DNA from: Ancylobacter tetraedralis
GTDB taxonomy: Bacteria > Pseudomonadota > Alphaproteobacteria > Rhizobiales > Xanthobacteraceae
DNA length: 64,000 nt
Reading direction: 5' to 3'
NCBI RefSeq assembly: GCF_014195655.1
Contig: NZ_JACICD010000003.1
Location: forward strand, 372,001-436,000
Shown here: positions 1-8,363 of the stretch, one piece after another
How positions within the stretch are numbered: the stretch's first letter is position 1
Layout: each line of letters begins with the position of its first letter
The notes under the pieces: generated by a model
Database searches by the model: none
What the model saw: only the letters and a program-made list of their open reading frames with translations
Told to the model about the DNA's origin: nothing
Made by a program: the position numbers and the translations under genes

Positions 1-359
1 TAGATGCGGGCGACGAATTCCAGGTTCTCGCGCACCGACAGGTCGGCATAGAGGCTGAAACGCTGCGTCATGTAGCCGACATGGCGGCGGATGGCCCGCG
101 ACTGGGTGAGGATGTCATAGCCCAGGCACGTGCCATGCCCGGAATCCGGGGTCAGCAAGCCGCACAGCATGCGGATGGTCGTCGTCTTGCCCGAGCCGTT
201 GGGCCCGAGGAAGCCGTAGATCTGCCCCCGGCGCACGCGCATGGAGAGGTCGCGCACCACCGCCCGGTCGCCGAACGACTTGCTCAGCCCCTCGACCTCG
301 ATGACATAATCCGCCGCATCCCCACCGGGAGCGGCAGGGCCCGCCGCGCTTCCCGTCAC
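1..359 (-). CDS. ABC exporter ATP-binding subunit, YbhF-like (partial)
   Basis: ATPase of a multidrug-type ABC exporter; only the N-terminal ~119 residues are present because the gene runs off the left edge. Translation of the minus strand shows the N-terminal beta strand (VIEVEGLSKSFGDRAV), a Walker A loop GPNGSGKTT and the Q-loop region (HVGYMTQRFSLYADLSVREN), which is typical of the first half of an ABC ATPase. The GTG start overlaps the stop codon of the upstream membrane-fusion gene (GTGA), so the two are translationally coupled. The order TetR regulator, HlyD-like protein, ATPase matches the ybhG-ybhF exporter arrangement (CecR-regulated in E. coli). The permease genes and any second ATPase half would lie beyond the window. 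The substrate is unknown. Confidence 0.85.
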   Translation of the reverse strand, partial: MTGSAAGPAAPGGDAADYVIEVEGLSKSFGDRAVVRDLSMRVRRGQIYGFLGPNGSGKTTTIRMLCGLLTPDSGHGTCLGYDILTQSRAIRRHVGYMTQRFSLYADLSVRENLEFVARI

Positions 360-1327
360 GGCGCGACCTCGACGGTGATCGGCTGGCCGGGCCGAAGCGC
401 CCCGGGCGTCTCGGCCTTCGCCTCCAGCAGGATGACCAGCTTGGAACGCTCGTCGAGGCTGTAGATGACCGGCGGCGTGTATTCCGCGCTCGGCGCGATG
501 TAGGTCACCCGCGCGGGCGTCGGCGCGCAGCCGTCGCAGCTCACGATGACGCGGGTGCCGAGCTTGAAGCGCGCCAGATCGGGTTCCGGCACGAAGAAAC
601 GCAGCTTGATGAGGTCCGGCGGCAGGATGGAGACGACTGGCCGGCCCGCCGGCACCAGTTCGCCCGGCCGGAAATACACCGTCTCGATCGAGCCGGCCAC
701 GGTGGCGGCGAGGTTGCGCCGCTCCAGCCGGATGCGGGCGGAGGCGAGGCTCGCCTGCGCCGCGTCGACCTGCCGCTGCGCCTGATCGATCTGCTGGTCT
801 CGCGAGCCCATGCCGGCGACCTTGATCTGCTGGATGATCTCGTCCAGCGCGGCCTGGTTCTGGTCATAGGTATGCTGGGCGGTATCCAGCGCGGCTTTGG
901 AGCCGACCGCCTTGGCATAGAGTTCCTTCTGCCGCTCCAGCTCGATGCGCGAGAGGTCGAGCGCGGCCGAGGCGCGGCGGCGGCTCGCGTCCAGCACCGC
1001 GATTTCCTCGGGCCGCTGGCTGCTCGCCTTGAGATCGGCGAGGCGCGCGCGCGCCTGTTCCAGGCTGGCGCTGGCCGCATCCACCTCCGCCTGCTGCAGC
1101 ACCGGATCGATCTCGAACAGGGGCGTTCCCGGCGTCACCGCCACGCCCTCGTCGACGGCAAGCCGCGCCACGCGGCCCGCCTCGTCCGGACCGACGAAGA
1201 TGAGATCCCCCTCGGCATAGCCCTGATAGCGCGGCGGGCCCGCCTGGGAACAGGCCGCGAGCGTGAGGGCGAGCGCGCCCGCCACCATCACCCCGACAAC
1301 ATCGCCGATCTTCAAGGCTCTCTCCAT
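356..1327 (-). CDS. HlyD/YbhG-family periplasmic adaptor lipoprotein
   Basis: Membrane-fusion (periplasmic adaptor) subunit, 323 aa, that should connect the inner-membrane ABC exporter to the outer membrane. The N-terminus has a hydrophobic segment ending in a lipobox (LAAC, Cys at about residue 26), so it is probably a lipoprotein. A biotinyl-lipoyl-like half follows (GRVARLAVDEGVAVTPGTPL), then a long alanine/glutamine-rich coiled coil at about residues 75-195, then the second lipoyl half and a beta-barrel (VYFRPGELVPAGRPV). It overlaps the upstream TetR gene by 16 bp and the downstream ATPase gene by 4 bp, a tight operon. Size and layout fit YbhG rather than the larger HlyD of type I secretion. 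The transported compound cannot be read from the sequence. Confidence 0.9.
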   Translation of the reverse strand: MERALKIGDVVGVMVAGALALTLAACSQAGPPRYQGYAEGDLIFVGPDEAGRVARLAVDEGVAVTPGTPLFEIDPVLQQAEVDAASASLEQARARLADLKASSQRPEEIAVLDASRRRASAALDLSRIELERQKELYAKAVGSKAALDTAQHTYDQNQAALDEIIQQIKVAGMGSRDQQIDQAQRQVDAAQASLASARIRLERRNLAATVAGSIETVYFRPGELVPAGRPVVSILPPDLIKLRFFVPEPDLARFKLGTRVIVSCDGCAPTPARVTYIAPSAEYTPPVIYSLDERSKLVILLEAKAETPGALRPGQPITVEVAP

Positions 1328-2004
1328 CCCAGGCCACGCAGCACCACTTCCGCATGGGCGTCCAGCATGGCGCTGACATCAAGCGGTTCGGTTCGCCGAA
1401 AAAGGCCCTCCCATACCGCAGCCACCAATAGCGGGGCGACAAGCAATTGCGGAAAGCGCAGGCCGGCGTCGGACGTGATCTCGCCCCGTTGCAGCGCGCG
1501 CGCATTGATGGCGCGCAACAGATCGAGCCCGCGTGCAACCACCTCGCGATAATAGAAATCGGCCAGCGCGGGGAAGCGCTCGCCCTCGCCCAGCATCAGC
1601 CGAATGATATGGCGACGCGGCGAGTGCACCGCCTCCTGCGCCAGATGGCGGAACAGCAGGGTGAGGAAATCGCGCGTGCTGCCCGTATAGGCCGCCAGCT
1701 CACGCTCCATCGTGCCCAGCACGGGATCCACCGCATCGCGCACCAGCCCCTCGAACAGCGCCGCCTTATCCTCGAAATGGAGATAGAGCGTGCCCTTGGC
1801 GATACCGGCGCGGGCCGCCACGTCCTGCATGCGGGCGGCCGCGAAGCCGGATTCGGCGAAGACCGCCAGCGCGGCATCGAGGATGACACGCCGACGCTGC
1901 GCCGGCTCCAGCCGCTCGGCGCGGCGCCGGGTGCCGCCGGGCGACACCTCGCCGGAGGCGGCGGCGCGTGATGGCCCGTTCGATGGGATTGCGCGGTCGC
2001 GCAC
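1312..2004 (-). CDS. TetR-family transcriptional repressor of the exporter operon
   Basis: 230 aa regulator with a GTG start. After a basic N-terminal tail of about 33 residues comes a canonical TetR helix-turn-helix (ILDAALAVFAESGFAAARMQ, then VAARAGIAKGTLYLHF) at about residues 38-85, followed by an all-helical ligand-binding domain. It is the first gene of the exporter operon and overlaps the adaptor gene. A palindrome typical of TetR operators lies 14 bp upstream of the start, so autoregulation together with the transport genes is likely. It corresponds in position to CecR (YbiH) of the ybhGFSR operon, but the inducer is unknown. The true start could be a little further downstream because the first 30 residues look dispensable. 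Confidence 0.88.
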   Translation of the reverse strand: MRDRAIPSNGPSRAAASGEVSPGGTRRRAERLEPAQRRRVILDAALAVFAESGFAAARMQDVAARAGIAKGTLYLHFEDKAALFEGLVRDAVDPVLGTMERELAAYTGSTRDFLTLLFRHLAQEAVHSPRRHIIRLMLGEGERFPALADFYYREVVARGLDLLRAINARALQRGEITSDAGLRFPQLLVAPLLVAAVWEGLFRRTEPLDVSAMLDAHAEVVLRGLGWREP

Positions 2005-2017
2005 GGCTGTCTCTCAC

Positions 2018-2035
2018 TGACTGACTGGTCAGTCA
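2018..2035. promoter_or_regulatory. TetR-type operator palindrome
   Basis: Perfect inverted repeat TGACTGA-CTGG-TCAGTCA with 7-bp arms and a 4-bp centre, just upstream of the TetR gene start. Arms containing TGACTG/CAGTCA are characteristic of TetR operators, so this is the probable autoregulatory site. Confidence 0.75.
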
Positions 2036-2070
2036 TATCAAGTCGAACGCCCCGCCGCGACCCCGTAAAC

Positions 2071-2100
2071 GCAAAACGGGCGCCCCGCTGGAGCGCCCGT
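2071..2100 (-). terminator. Intrinsic terminator of the phytase-like esterase gene
   Basis: On the minus strand ACGGGCGC pairs with GCGCCCGT around a 9-nt loop and is followed by TTTTGCGTTT. It lies about 55 bp past the stop codon of the minus-strand esterase gene. Confidence 0.7.
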
Positions 2101-2154
2101 CCGCTTGTCCGATGAGGACCGCCCGATCCAGGATCGAGCGGCCCGCACACGCCG

Positions 2155-4395
2155 TCAGTTCGCCAGCTTGCCGATGGCGAGGAACTGTGTCTCGCCCGAC
2201 GAGTCCTTCACGCCGTCATTGTCGGTGACGATGAAGGCGTTGCCGTCGGCGTCGATGGCGAAGCTCTCCACCTTGTCCAGCACATAGCCGTGCGGGGCGG
2301 CGAGCAGCGGCAGCAGGTCCTTGACCTCGGTCTTGACCAGCACCGGCGCGGCCGCCTCGCTGCCGAGCGCCACCGGGGTGACACCCTTGAGCGAGACGAA
2401 GTTGAGCTTCTTCAACTTCGCGGCCGGCCCCACCTGGTTGTCGCGCTCGATGACGATCAGGCCGTCCTTGTAGGCGGTGATTTCCGAGAGCCCGACCCAG
2501 CCCTTGGCGGCCGTGTTGAGCGGGTAGCGCACATAAGACCAGCTCTTGGCCGCCGGCTTGTAGGCGAGCAGCTTGACGAAGCCCTTGGGATCGTCCTTCC
2601 ACTCGCGCTGCACGGCGATCCACACTGTCTCGTCCGCCCCGGTGCCGGTGACGGTGACGCCCTCGAAACCGTAGCGGGTAGCCTGCGCCGCCACCGCTTC
2701 CGGCAGGGCGATCTCTTCCGCGATGGCGCCATCCGCGCCCACCCGCAGCAGAAGGTTCTGCGTCGGGTTTTCCTTCTTCTCCGGATTGCCTTCGGAAACC
2801 AGCCAGAAGCCGCCCTCGGGACGCACGGCGATGCCTTCGAGGTCGATGCCCTTGGCCGGCTTGCCGTCACGCGTCACAACCGTGGCGGCGGTGATCTTGG
2901 CCGGCAGCGCGGAGGCGTCGACGGTGAGAATGCGCGCCTGCGCATAGGCGCTGTCGGTCACCGCGTAGAGCTTGCCCGGCTGCGTGGCATCCGCCGCGAA
3001 GCCCGAGAGAGCGCCCCACCAGATCGGCAGCCCGTCCGGGCCGTTCTGCGCCTCGATGGTGGGATAGGCCGGCTTGGCGCCCGGCTGGCGCTCATACACC
3101 GTCACGACCGAGCCGATGCCGCCATCTTCCCGCAGGTCGGTCTCGCTGGCGGTGACGAACAGGTTGCGCGAAGGAATGGCGATCAGCCCTTCCGGCCCGA
3201 TGCCGCCCGGCAGCACCTGCAGGAATTCCGGCGCCTCAGCGCCCCCCTTGTCGCGATAGACGAAGATGAGCGAGCCGCGCTCGGAGCCGAGGAACAGCAG
3301 GCGATCGTCGCCGAAGGTCGCGACCTCGGCGCCCTCCATCTCGATGCCCTTCTTGTTGCGGTGCTCGGGATAATGGCCGAGGCCGACCGCGATGTGCTCG
3401 GGCGCCGCGCCGGATTCGAACAGCAGCGCGCCTTTCTTGTCGAAGATGCTGAAGCCGCGCGAGCCGCCCTTCCAGTCGCCCTCATTGGCGATCACGAAGC
3501 GCTCGTCGTCGATCCATTGCACGGTGTCGGGCTCGCGGGGAACGCCCTTGGCCGAGCCGGAAAGGTCGATCACCGAGTCCTTCTTGGTATCGATGTGATC
3601 GAGATCCACCGTGCCGGCGGGGAAATGGTTCGTCACCTTGCCGGAGGCGAGGTCGACGATGACGATGTGGTTGTTTTCCTGCAGCGTGACGACGACCTCG
3701 TTGCGCGAATTGATGTCGAGATATTCCGGCTCCGGATCTTCCGGCGCGATCGTGGCGAGGCCGGTGAGATCGACGATCCTTTTAGAGGCGGCGTCGACCA
3801 CGCCGTTCGTCACCTTGAAATAGGTGAGGTTGCCGGCGGGGGCCTGCGGCAGCGCGCCGTCATTGATCTCCTCGTCGCGCTCATTCTCGATCGCGATGGC
3901 GAGATAGCTGCCATCCGGGCTCTTGGTGATCGAATCCGGCTGTCCGCCCAAGTCATGCGTGGCCTCGACCTTGCGGCTGGCAATGTCGACCACCGCGAGA
4001 TGGCCAGACGGGTTCGACTTCGATGGCGAGGTATTGACGCCGACATAGACCTTGTCGCCGATCACCACGCTGGTTGTGGGCTCGCCCTCCAGCGCCACCA
4101 CGCCGGCGGGCTTGGGGGCCTTGGGATCGGTGATGTCGATGAAGCCGATGCGCTTGCCCGGGCTGTCGCTATAGATCAGCGTCTTGCCATCGCCGGTGAA
4201 GGTGATGATCTCGGCCGAGGTCGCCTTGGCCGCGTCGGCACCTGCCGGCAGGTTGTCGATCACGTTGAACGTGGCGATGCGGTTGAACGGCGCGGGCGCC
4301 GAGATGGGCGCCGGGCCGGCTGTCTGGGCCAGCGCGGCCGAGGCGGCGAGGCCGAACACCAGCGCCGAAACGCCGGCGAGAAGATAAGAGCGCAT
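2155..4395 (-). CDS. Secreted esterase-like/phytase-like beta-propeller protein
   Basis: 746 aa exported protein. A Sec signal peptide is clear (hydrophobic core, cleavage after ASAALA, residues 1-23). Residues ~40-400 contain a beta-propeller with repeated strands of the type KTLIYSDS, GKRIGFIDI, HLAVVDIASRKVE and HIVIVDLASGKV, as in choice-of-anchor/alkaline phosphatase-like propellers. The C-terminal third (SGFAADATQPGKLYAVTDS, IDLEGIAVRPEGGFWLVSE) matches the 'esterase-like activity of phytase' domain (PF13449 type). Proteins of this kind are periplasmic or secreted phosphoesterases. The substrate is not established. It is transcribed alone, has its own terminator, and sits divergent from the TRAP transporter genes. 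Confidence 0.82.
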   Translation of the reverse strand: MRSYLLAGVSALVFGLAASAALAQTAGPAPISAPAPFNRIATFNVIDNLPAGADAAKATSAEIITFTGDGKTLIYSDSPGKRIGFIDITDPKAPKPAGVVALEGEPTTSVVIGDKVYVGVNTSPSKSNPSGHLAVVDIASRKVEATHDLGGQPDSITKSPDGSYLAIAIENERDEEINDGALPQAPAGNLTYFKVTNGVVDAASKRIVDLTGLATIAPEDPEPEYLDINSRNEVVVTLQENNHIVIVDLASGKVTNHFPAGTVDLDHIDTKKDSVIDLSGSAKGVPREPDTVQWIDDERFVIANEGDWKGGSRGFSIFDKKGALLFESGAAPEHIAVGLGHYPEHRNKKGIEMEGAEVATFGDDRLLFLGSERGSLIFVYRDKGGAEAPEFLQVLPGGIGPEGLIAIPSRNLFVTASETDLREDGGIGSVVTVYERQPGAKPAYPTIEAQNGPDGLPIWWGALSGFAADATQPGKLYAVTDSAYAQARILTVDASALPAKITAATVVTRDGKPAKGIDLEGIAVRPEGGFWLVSEGNPEKKENPTQNLLLRVGADGAIAEEIALPEAVAAQATRYGFEGVTVTGTGADETVWIAVQREWKDDPKGFVKLLAYKPAAKSWSYVRYPLNTAAKGWVGLSEITAYKDGLIVIERDNQVGPAAKLKKLNFVSLKGVTPVALGSEAAAPVLVKTEVKDLLPLLAAPHGYVLDKVESFAIDADGNAFIVTDNDGVKDSSGETQFLAIGKLAN

Positions 4396-4683
4396 GGAAG
4401 GTTCCCCGTCCTGATGCGGGCGGGCGCCGCGGCGCAGCGCAGCGCGTCCCGCTGATGGCGCCTTTCAACGGCTTGCGAATGACAGGGCGATGACGGTTCA
4501 ACTGCGAAACCGTGGGGAACGTGGCCAGCATTCGACTTTCGTACGGCCCGGTTGACGCTGAGGAAGTGAATTATCGCTTGCACTTGCCTCTTCGTCATCG
4601 TCTCCTTGGTTCATCGGGACAAGGCGCTCAAGCGCCGCCCGGCGGGCACGACCCGCGAGGAAACGCCACAGGAGGAACCGCCC

Positions 4684-5823
4684 ATGACCGACATGTCGGG
4701 CAGGAACGCTGACGTGCGCCCGGACGCACGCACCAGTCGTCGCCGCTTCATCGCCACCGCCGCCGCCGCGGCCGGTGCCACCGCTCTCGCCGCTCCCGCC
4801 GTGCATGCACAGGCGCCGATCCGGCTGAAATTCCAGTCGACCTGGCCCAACAAGGACATTTTCCACGAATTCGCCGGCGATTATGTGAAGCGCGTCAACG
4901 CCATGACCGGCGGGCGCGTCGAGCTGGAACTGCTGCCGGCGGGCTCCGTCGTGCCGGCCTTCCAGATGCTCGACGCGGTATCCTCCGGCATCCTCGACGG
5001 CGGCCACGGCGTCGCCGCCTATTGGTACGGCAAGAACAAGGCCTTCTCGCTGTTCGGCACTGCGCCCGCCTTCGGCTGGGATGCCGACGAACTGCTGGGC
5101 TGGGTCCGCTATGGCGGTGGGCAGGCGCTGTATGACGACCTCGTGCAGAACACGCTCAAGCTGAACGTCGTCGGCATGCTGTCGGGCCCGATGCCGAGCC
5201 AGCCGCTGGGCTGGTTCAAGAAGGAAATCACCAGCGCCGCCGACATGAAGGGCATGAAATACCGCACCGTCGGCCTCGGCGCCGACCTGTTCAAGGAATT
5301 CGGCGCGGCGGTGACCATCGTTCCCGGCGGAGAGATCGTGCCCGCCATCGATCGCGGCCTGCTGGACGGGGCGGAGTTCAATAACCCCTCCTCCGACCTC
5401 GTGCTGGGCTTCCCGGACGTGGCCAAGGTCTACATGCTCGGCAGCTACCATCAGGCGCTCGAGTGCTTCGAGATCCTGTTCAACAAGACCAAGTTCGAGA
5501 GCCTGCCCAAGGACGTGCAGGAAATCCTGCGCGGCGCCTCCGATGCGACCTCCGCCACCATGATGTGGAAGGCGCAGGACCGCTATTCCAAGGACCTGGA
5601 GGCCATCAAGGCGCGCGGCGTGAAGGTGCTGCCGACACCCAAGCCCGTCCTGGAGGCGCAGCTGAAGGCCTGGGACGTGGTGATCGCCAATCTCTCGGCC
5701 GATCCGGTGTTCAAGAAGGTGGTCGACAGCCAGAAGGAATGGGCCAAGCGGATCGTGGGCTTCCGGCTGGAATATGAGCCGGATTCCAAGTTCGCCTACG
5801 ACCACTTCTTCAAGACGGCCTGA
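4684..5823 (+). CDS. dctP: TRAP transporter substrate-binding protein (DctP family)
   Basis: 379 aa periplasmic solute receptor of a tripartite ATP-independent periplasmic transporter. The start is placed at the ATG preceded by AGGAGG; an in-frame upstream extension to 4606 lacks signal-peptide logic. The N-terminus is a Tat signal: twin-arginine motif SRRRFIA followed by an alanine-rich stretch and AVHAQA cleavage. The mature part has DctP hallmarks (LKFQSTWPNKDIFHEF, GAEFNNPSSDLVLGFPDVAK). It resembles the TakP/'mannitol/chloroaromatic' subgroup, whose members bind organic and keto acids; the ligand here is inferred only at that level. dctQ and dctM follow on the same strand after an unusually long 495-bp gap. 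Confidence 0.92.
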   Translation: MTDMSGRNADVRPDARTSRRRFIATAAAAAGATALAAPAVHAQAPIRLKFQSTWPNKDIFHEFAGDYVKRVNAMTGGRVELELLPAGSVVPAFQMLDAVSSGILDGGHGVAAYWYGKNKAFSLFGTAPAFGWDADELLGWVRYGGGQALYDDLVQNTLKLNVVGMLSGPMPSQPLGWFKKEITSAADMKGMKYRTVGLGADLFKEFGAAVTIVPGGEIVPAIDRGLLDGAEFNNPSSDLVLGFPDVAKVYMLGSYHQALECFEILFNKTKFESLPKDVQEILRGASDATSATMMWKAQDRYSKDLEAIKARGVKVLPTPKPVLEAQLKAWDVVIANLSADPVFKKVVDSQKEWAKRIVGFRLEYEPDSKFAYDHFFKTA

Positions 5824-6318
5824 GGTGGCAGCGGCGGGTGCGCCTGGCTGGGGTCCCTTGCATGAACTCCGGTTCTCCGGGAAGGCTCCAGCCGCCTCAC
5901 TCGACCCGTTTTCGGCCCGCGGACCCGTATCCACGTCGCCTGAAAACGCGTCGGCGCACCCGGCCGGTCGCTCGCATCGCGCCCGACAGGGTGGTCATCG
6001 CCCTGCCGCCCCCGCGGCCGGAAACGCGCTGCGCTGAAGGTCGCGCCTCGGCACGCCTTCGGTCATCGGCCTCTCCGGCCGGCTTGCGCCCCGTGCGTGC
6101 CGACGCATGCGCGGGGAAGGTCGAGGAGGTTGGCCCGCAACGGACGCGTGCGGCCCACCGCGCGAGGCGACGGCGCCGCGCGGCACGATCCGCCTTCCGA
6201 AGGCCGGCTCTGCGACCGACCTAGCGCACCTGCCCAGCGCACCGACCCATCGCACCTGCCCTTGTGCGCCCACCCCTGTGCAACCGCCATCGCCCCGCCC
6301 TCCCCCCGAGGCCCTGCC
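5824..6318. other. Long GC-rich gap inside the TRAP operon
   Basis: 495 bp between dctP and dctQ with no convincing gene on either strand; frames here are antisense or out-of-frame GC-rich reading. Two near copies of CGCACCTGCCC occur at about 6229 and 6253. I see no strong terminator or promoter. Confidence 0.5.
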
Positions 6319-6957
6319 ATGCAATCCATCCTCCTCGGCGTCGACCGGCTGAACGCCTTCATCGGCAAGCTGTTTTCCTGGTGCATCGTCATCCTCATGC
6401 TGGCGATCTGCTACGAGGTGTTCCGCCGTTACGTGCTGCGCGATCCCACGACCTGGGCCTACGACGTCAGCCTGATGCTCTACGGCACGCTGTTCATGAT
6501 GGCGGGCGCCTACACGCTCTCGCGCAACGGCCATGTGCGCGGCGATTTCCTCTACCGAAAATGGCGGCCGACGACGCAGGCCCGCACCGATCTGGTGCTC
6601 TATTTCCTGTTCTATTTTCCCGGCATCCTGGCGCTGATCTATGCCGGCTGGGGCTATTTTCAGCTGTCCTACATGCTCAACGAGCATTCCTCCTTCAGCC
6701 CGGACGGGCCGGTGATCTGGCCGTTCAAGGCCATCATCCCGTTTGTCGGGGTGATGATGCTGCTGCAGGGTGTGGTGGAGGTGGTGCGCTGCCTCATCTG
6801 CATCCGCGATGGCGACTGGCCCCAGCGGCTGCACGATGTGGAGGAGATGGAGAAAATCATCCTCGACGAGGCCGCCGCCAAGGCCGAGCAGCAGTCCCGG
6901 CAGGAGGCAACCCTCACCGCCATCGAGCGGGATGCCACCACAAGGGGGTCGCTGTGA
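6319..6957 (+). CDS. dctQ: TRAP transporter small permease (DctQ family)
   Basis: 212 aa small membrane subunit of the TRAP transporter. The chosen ATG gives four transmembrane helices at about residues 17-35, 48-68, 91-113 and 134-155, the number expected for DctQ, plus an unusually long charged C-terminal tail (EEMEKIILDEAAAKAEQQSR) of about 45 residues. An in-frame extension upstream would add non-hydrophobic arginine-rich sequence and is rejected. It works with DctM as the membrane complex that takes substrate from the periplasmic receptor using a sodium or proton gradient. Its TGA overlaps the DctM ATG (TGATG-like junction), which indicates coupled translation. Confidence 0.9.
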   Translation: MQSILLGVDRLNAFIGKLFSWCIVILMLAICYEVFRRYVLRDPTTWAYDVSLMLYGTLFMMAGAYTLSRNGHVRGDFLYRKWRPTTQARTDLVLYFLFYFPGILALIYAGWGYFQLSYMLNEHSSFSPDGPVIWPFKAIIPFVGVMMLLQGVVEVVRCLICIRDGDWPQRLHDVEEMEKIILDEAAAKAEQQSRQEATLTAIERDATTRGSL

Positions 6958-8285
6958 TGTTCATCTCCGATCCCGCCCTCGGCATCGTGATGCTGGTGCT
7001 GTTCCTCATCTTCCTGATGCTCGGCTTCCCCATCGCCTTCACGCTCATGGCGCTGGGCGTCGGCTTTGGCTATTTCACGCAAGGCGACAGCATCTTCAAC
7101 CTGTTCGTCCAGCGCACCTATTCGGTGATGGCGAATGACGTGCTGATCTCGATCCCGCTCTTCCTGTTCATGGGCTACGTGATCGAGCGCGCCAATATTC
7201 TCGACCGGCTGTTCCGCGCCATCCAGCTCGCCGCCGGCTGGATCCCCGGCTCGCTCGCGGTGGCGACGCTGATCACCTGCGCGCTGTTCGCCACCGCCAC
7301 TGGCATTGTCGGCGCCGTGGTGACGCTGATGGGGCTGCTCGCCTTCCCCGCCATGCTGCGCGCCGGCTACGACACCAAGATCGCCTCGGGCGTGGTCTGC
7401 GCCGGCGGGTGCCTGGGCATCCTCATCCCGCCGAGCGTGATGCTCATCCTCTACGGCGCCACGGCCGGCGTCTCGGTGGTGAAGCTCTACGCCGCCGCCT
7501 TCATTCCCGGCATCGCGCTGGCGGGCATGTACATGCTGTATGTGATCATCCGCGTGATCATCAATCCGGCGCTGGCGCCCAAGCTGCCGGCGGAGGAGCG
7601 CAACGTGCCGGCCGGCGAGATCGCGCTGGCGCTGCTCACCTCGTTCCTGCCGCTGGTCGCGCTGATCGTCTCGGTGCTGGGTTGCATCATCTTCGGCCTC
7701 GCGACCCCCTCGGAAGCCGCCGCCATCGGCGCGATGGGCGCCATCCTGCTGGCACTCGCCTACCGCACCTTCAGCGTCGAGAAGCTGAAGGATTCCGTGT
7801 TCCTCACCGCCCGTGCCTCCGCCATGGTGTGCTGGCTGTTCGTGGGTTCGGCGGTGTTCTCCGCCGTTTTCGCCCTGCTCGGCGGCCAGCGCGTGGTGGA
7901 AGAGTTCATCATGTCGCTGGATCTGGGGCCGGTCGGCTTCCTGATCCTCACGCAGATCATCATCTTCGTGCTCGGCTGGCCGCTGGAATGGACGGAGATC
8001 ATCGTCATCTTCCTGCCGATCTTCCTGCCGCTGCTCGACCATTTCGGCATCGACCCGATCTTCTTCGGCGTGCTGGTGGCGCTGAACCTGCAGACCTCGT
8101 TCCTCTCGCCGCCCGTGGCCATGGCGCCGTTCTACCTGAAGGGCGTGGCGCCCAAGCATGTCTCGATCGACGAGATCTTCTCCGGCGTGATGCCCTTCAT
8201 CCTCATCGTCGTCTTCGCGATGGCGCTGCTCTACATCTTCCCGGGCTTTGCCCTGTGGCTGCCGAACTACCTTTATGGCGGCTGA
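6957..8285 (+). CDS. dctM: TRAP transporter large permease (DctM family)
   Basis: 442 aa large permease subunit. The start ATG shares a base with the dctQ stop codon. The protein is almost entirely hydrophobic with about 12 membrane segments, and contains family-typical segments such as LGFPIAFTLMALGV near the N-terminus, the helical-hairpin-like GGCLGILIPPSVMLILYGA near residue 150, and a second hairpin at LNLQTSFLSPPVAMAPFYLK near residue 385. Together with DctP and DctQ it forms a secondary high-affinity uptake system, probably for an organic acid. A strong terminator follows 28 bp after the stop codon. Confidence 0.94.
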   Translation: MFISDPALGIVMLVLFLIFLMLGFPIAFTLMALGVGFGYFTQGDSIFNLFVQRTYSVMANDVLISIPLFLFMGYVIERANILDRLFRAIQLAAGWIPGSLAVATLITCALFATATGIVGAVVTLMGLLAFPAMLRAGYDTKIASGVVCAGGCLGILIPPSVMLILYGATAGVSVVKLYAAAFIPGIALAGMYMLYVIIRVIINPALAPKLPAEERNVPAGEIALALLTSFLPLVALIVSVLGCIIFGLATPSEAAAIGAMGAILLALAYRTFSVEKLKDSVFLTARASAMVCWLFVGSAVFSAVFALLGGQRVVEEFIMSLDLGPVGFLILTQIIIFVLGWPLEWTEIIVIFLPIFLPLLDHFGIDPIFFGVLVALNLQTSFLSPPVAMAPFYLKGVAPKHVSIDEIFSGVMPFILIVVFAMALLYIFPGFALWLPNYLYGG

Positions 8286-8313
8286 GCCGGGCCGGCTCAT
8301 GGGCTACTTAACG

Positions 8314-8340
8314 AAACGGGTCCTTGCGGACCCGTTTCAG
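8314..8340. terminator. Strong intrinsic terminator after dctM
   Basis: AAACGGGTCC pairs perfectly with GGACCCGTTT around TTGC (10-bp stem, 4-nt loop), flanked by A's and T's on both sides, so it can serve dctM on the plus strand and the converging HerA-like gene on the minus strand. Confidence 0.8.
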
Positions 8341-8363
8341 TTTGCCGGCTCTTGATGGTCGCC

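Noticed and set aside
1-464. Plus-strand frame at the left edge
   Set aside because: The minus strand encodes a clear ABC ATPase N-terminus with Walker A at this place.
2290-4455. Long open plus-strand frame (721 codons) opposite the phytase-like esterase
   Set aside because: Low-complexity Arg/Gly/Asp composition, no domain; the minus-strand gene has a signal peptide and propeller motifs.
4498-5934. Long minus-strand frame opposite dctP
   Set aside because: Antisense shadow of a clear Tat-dependent TRAP receptor.
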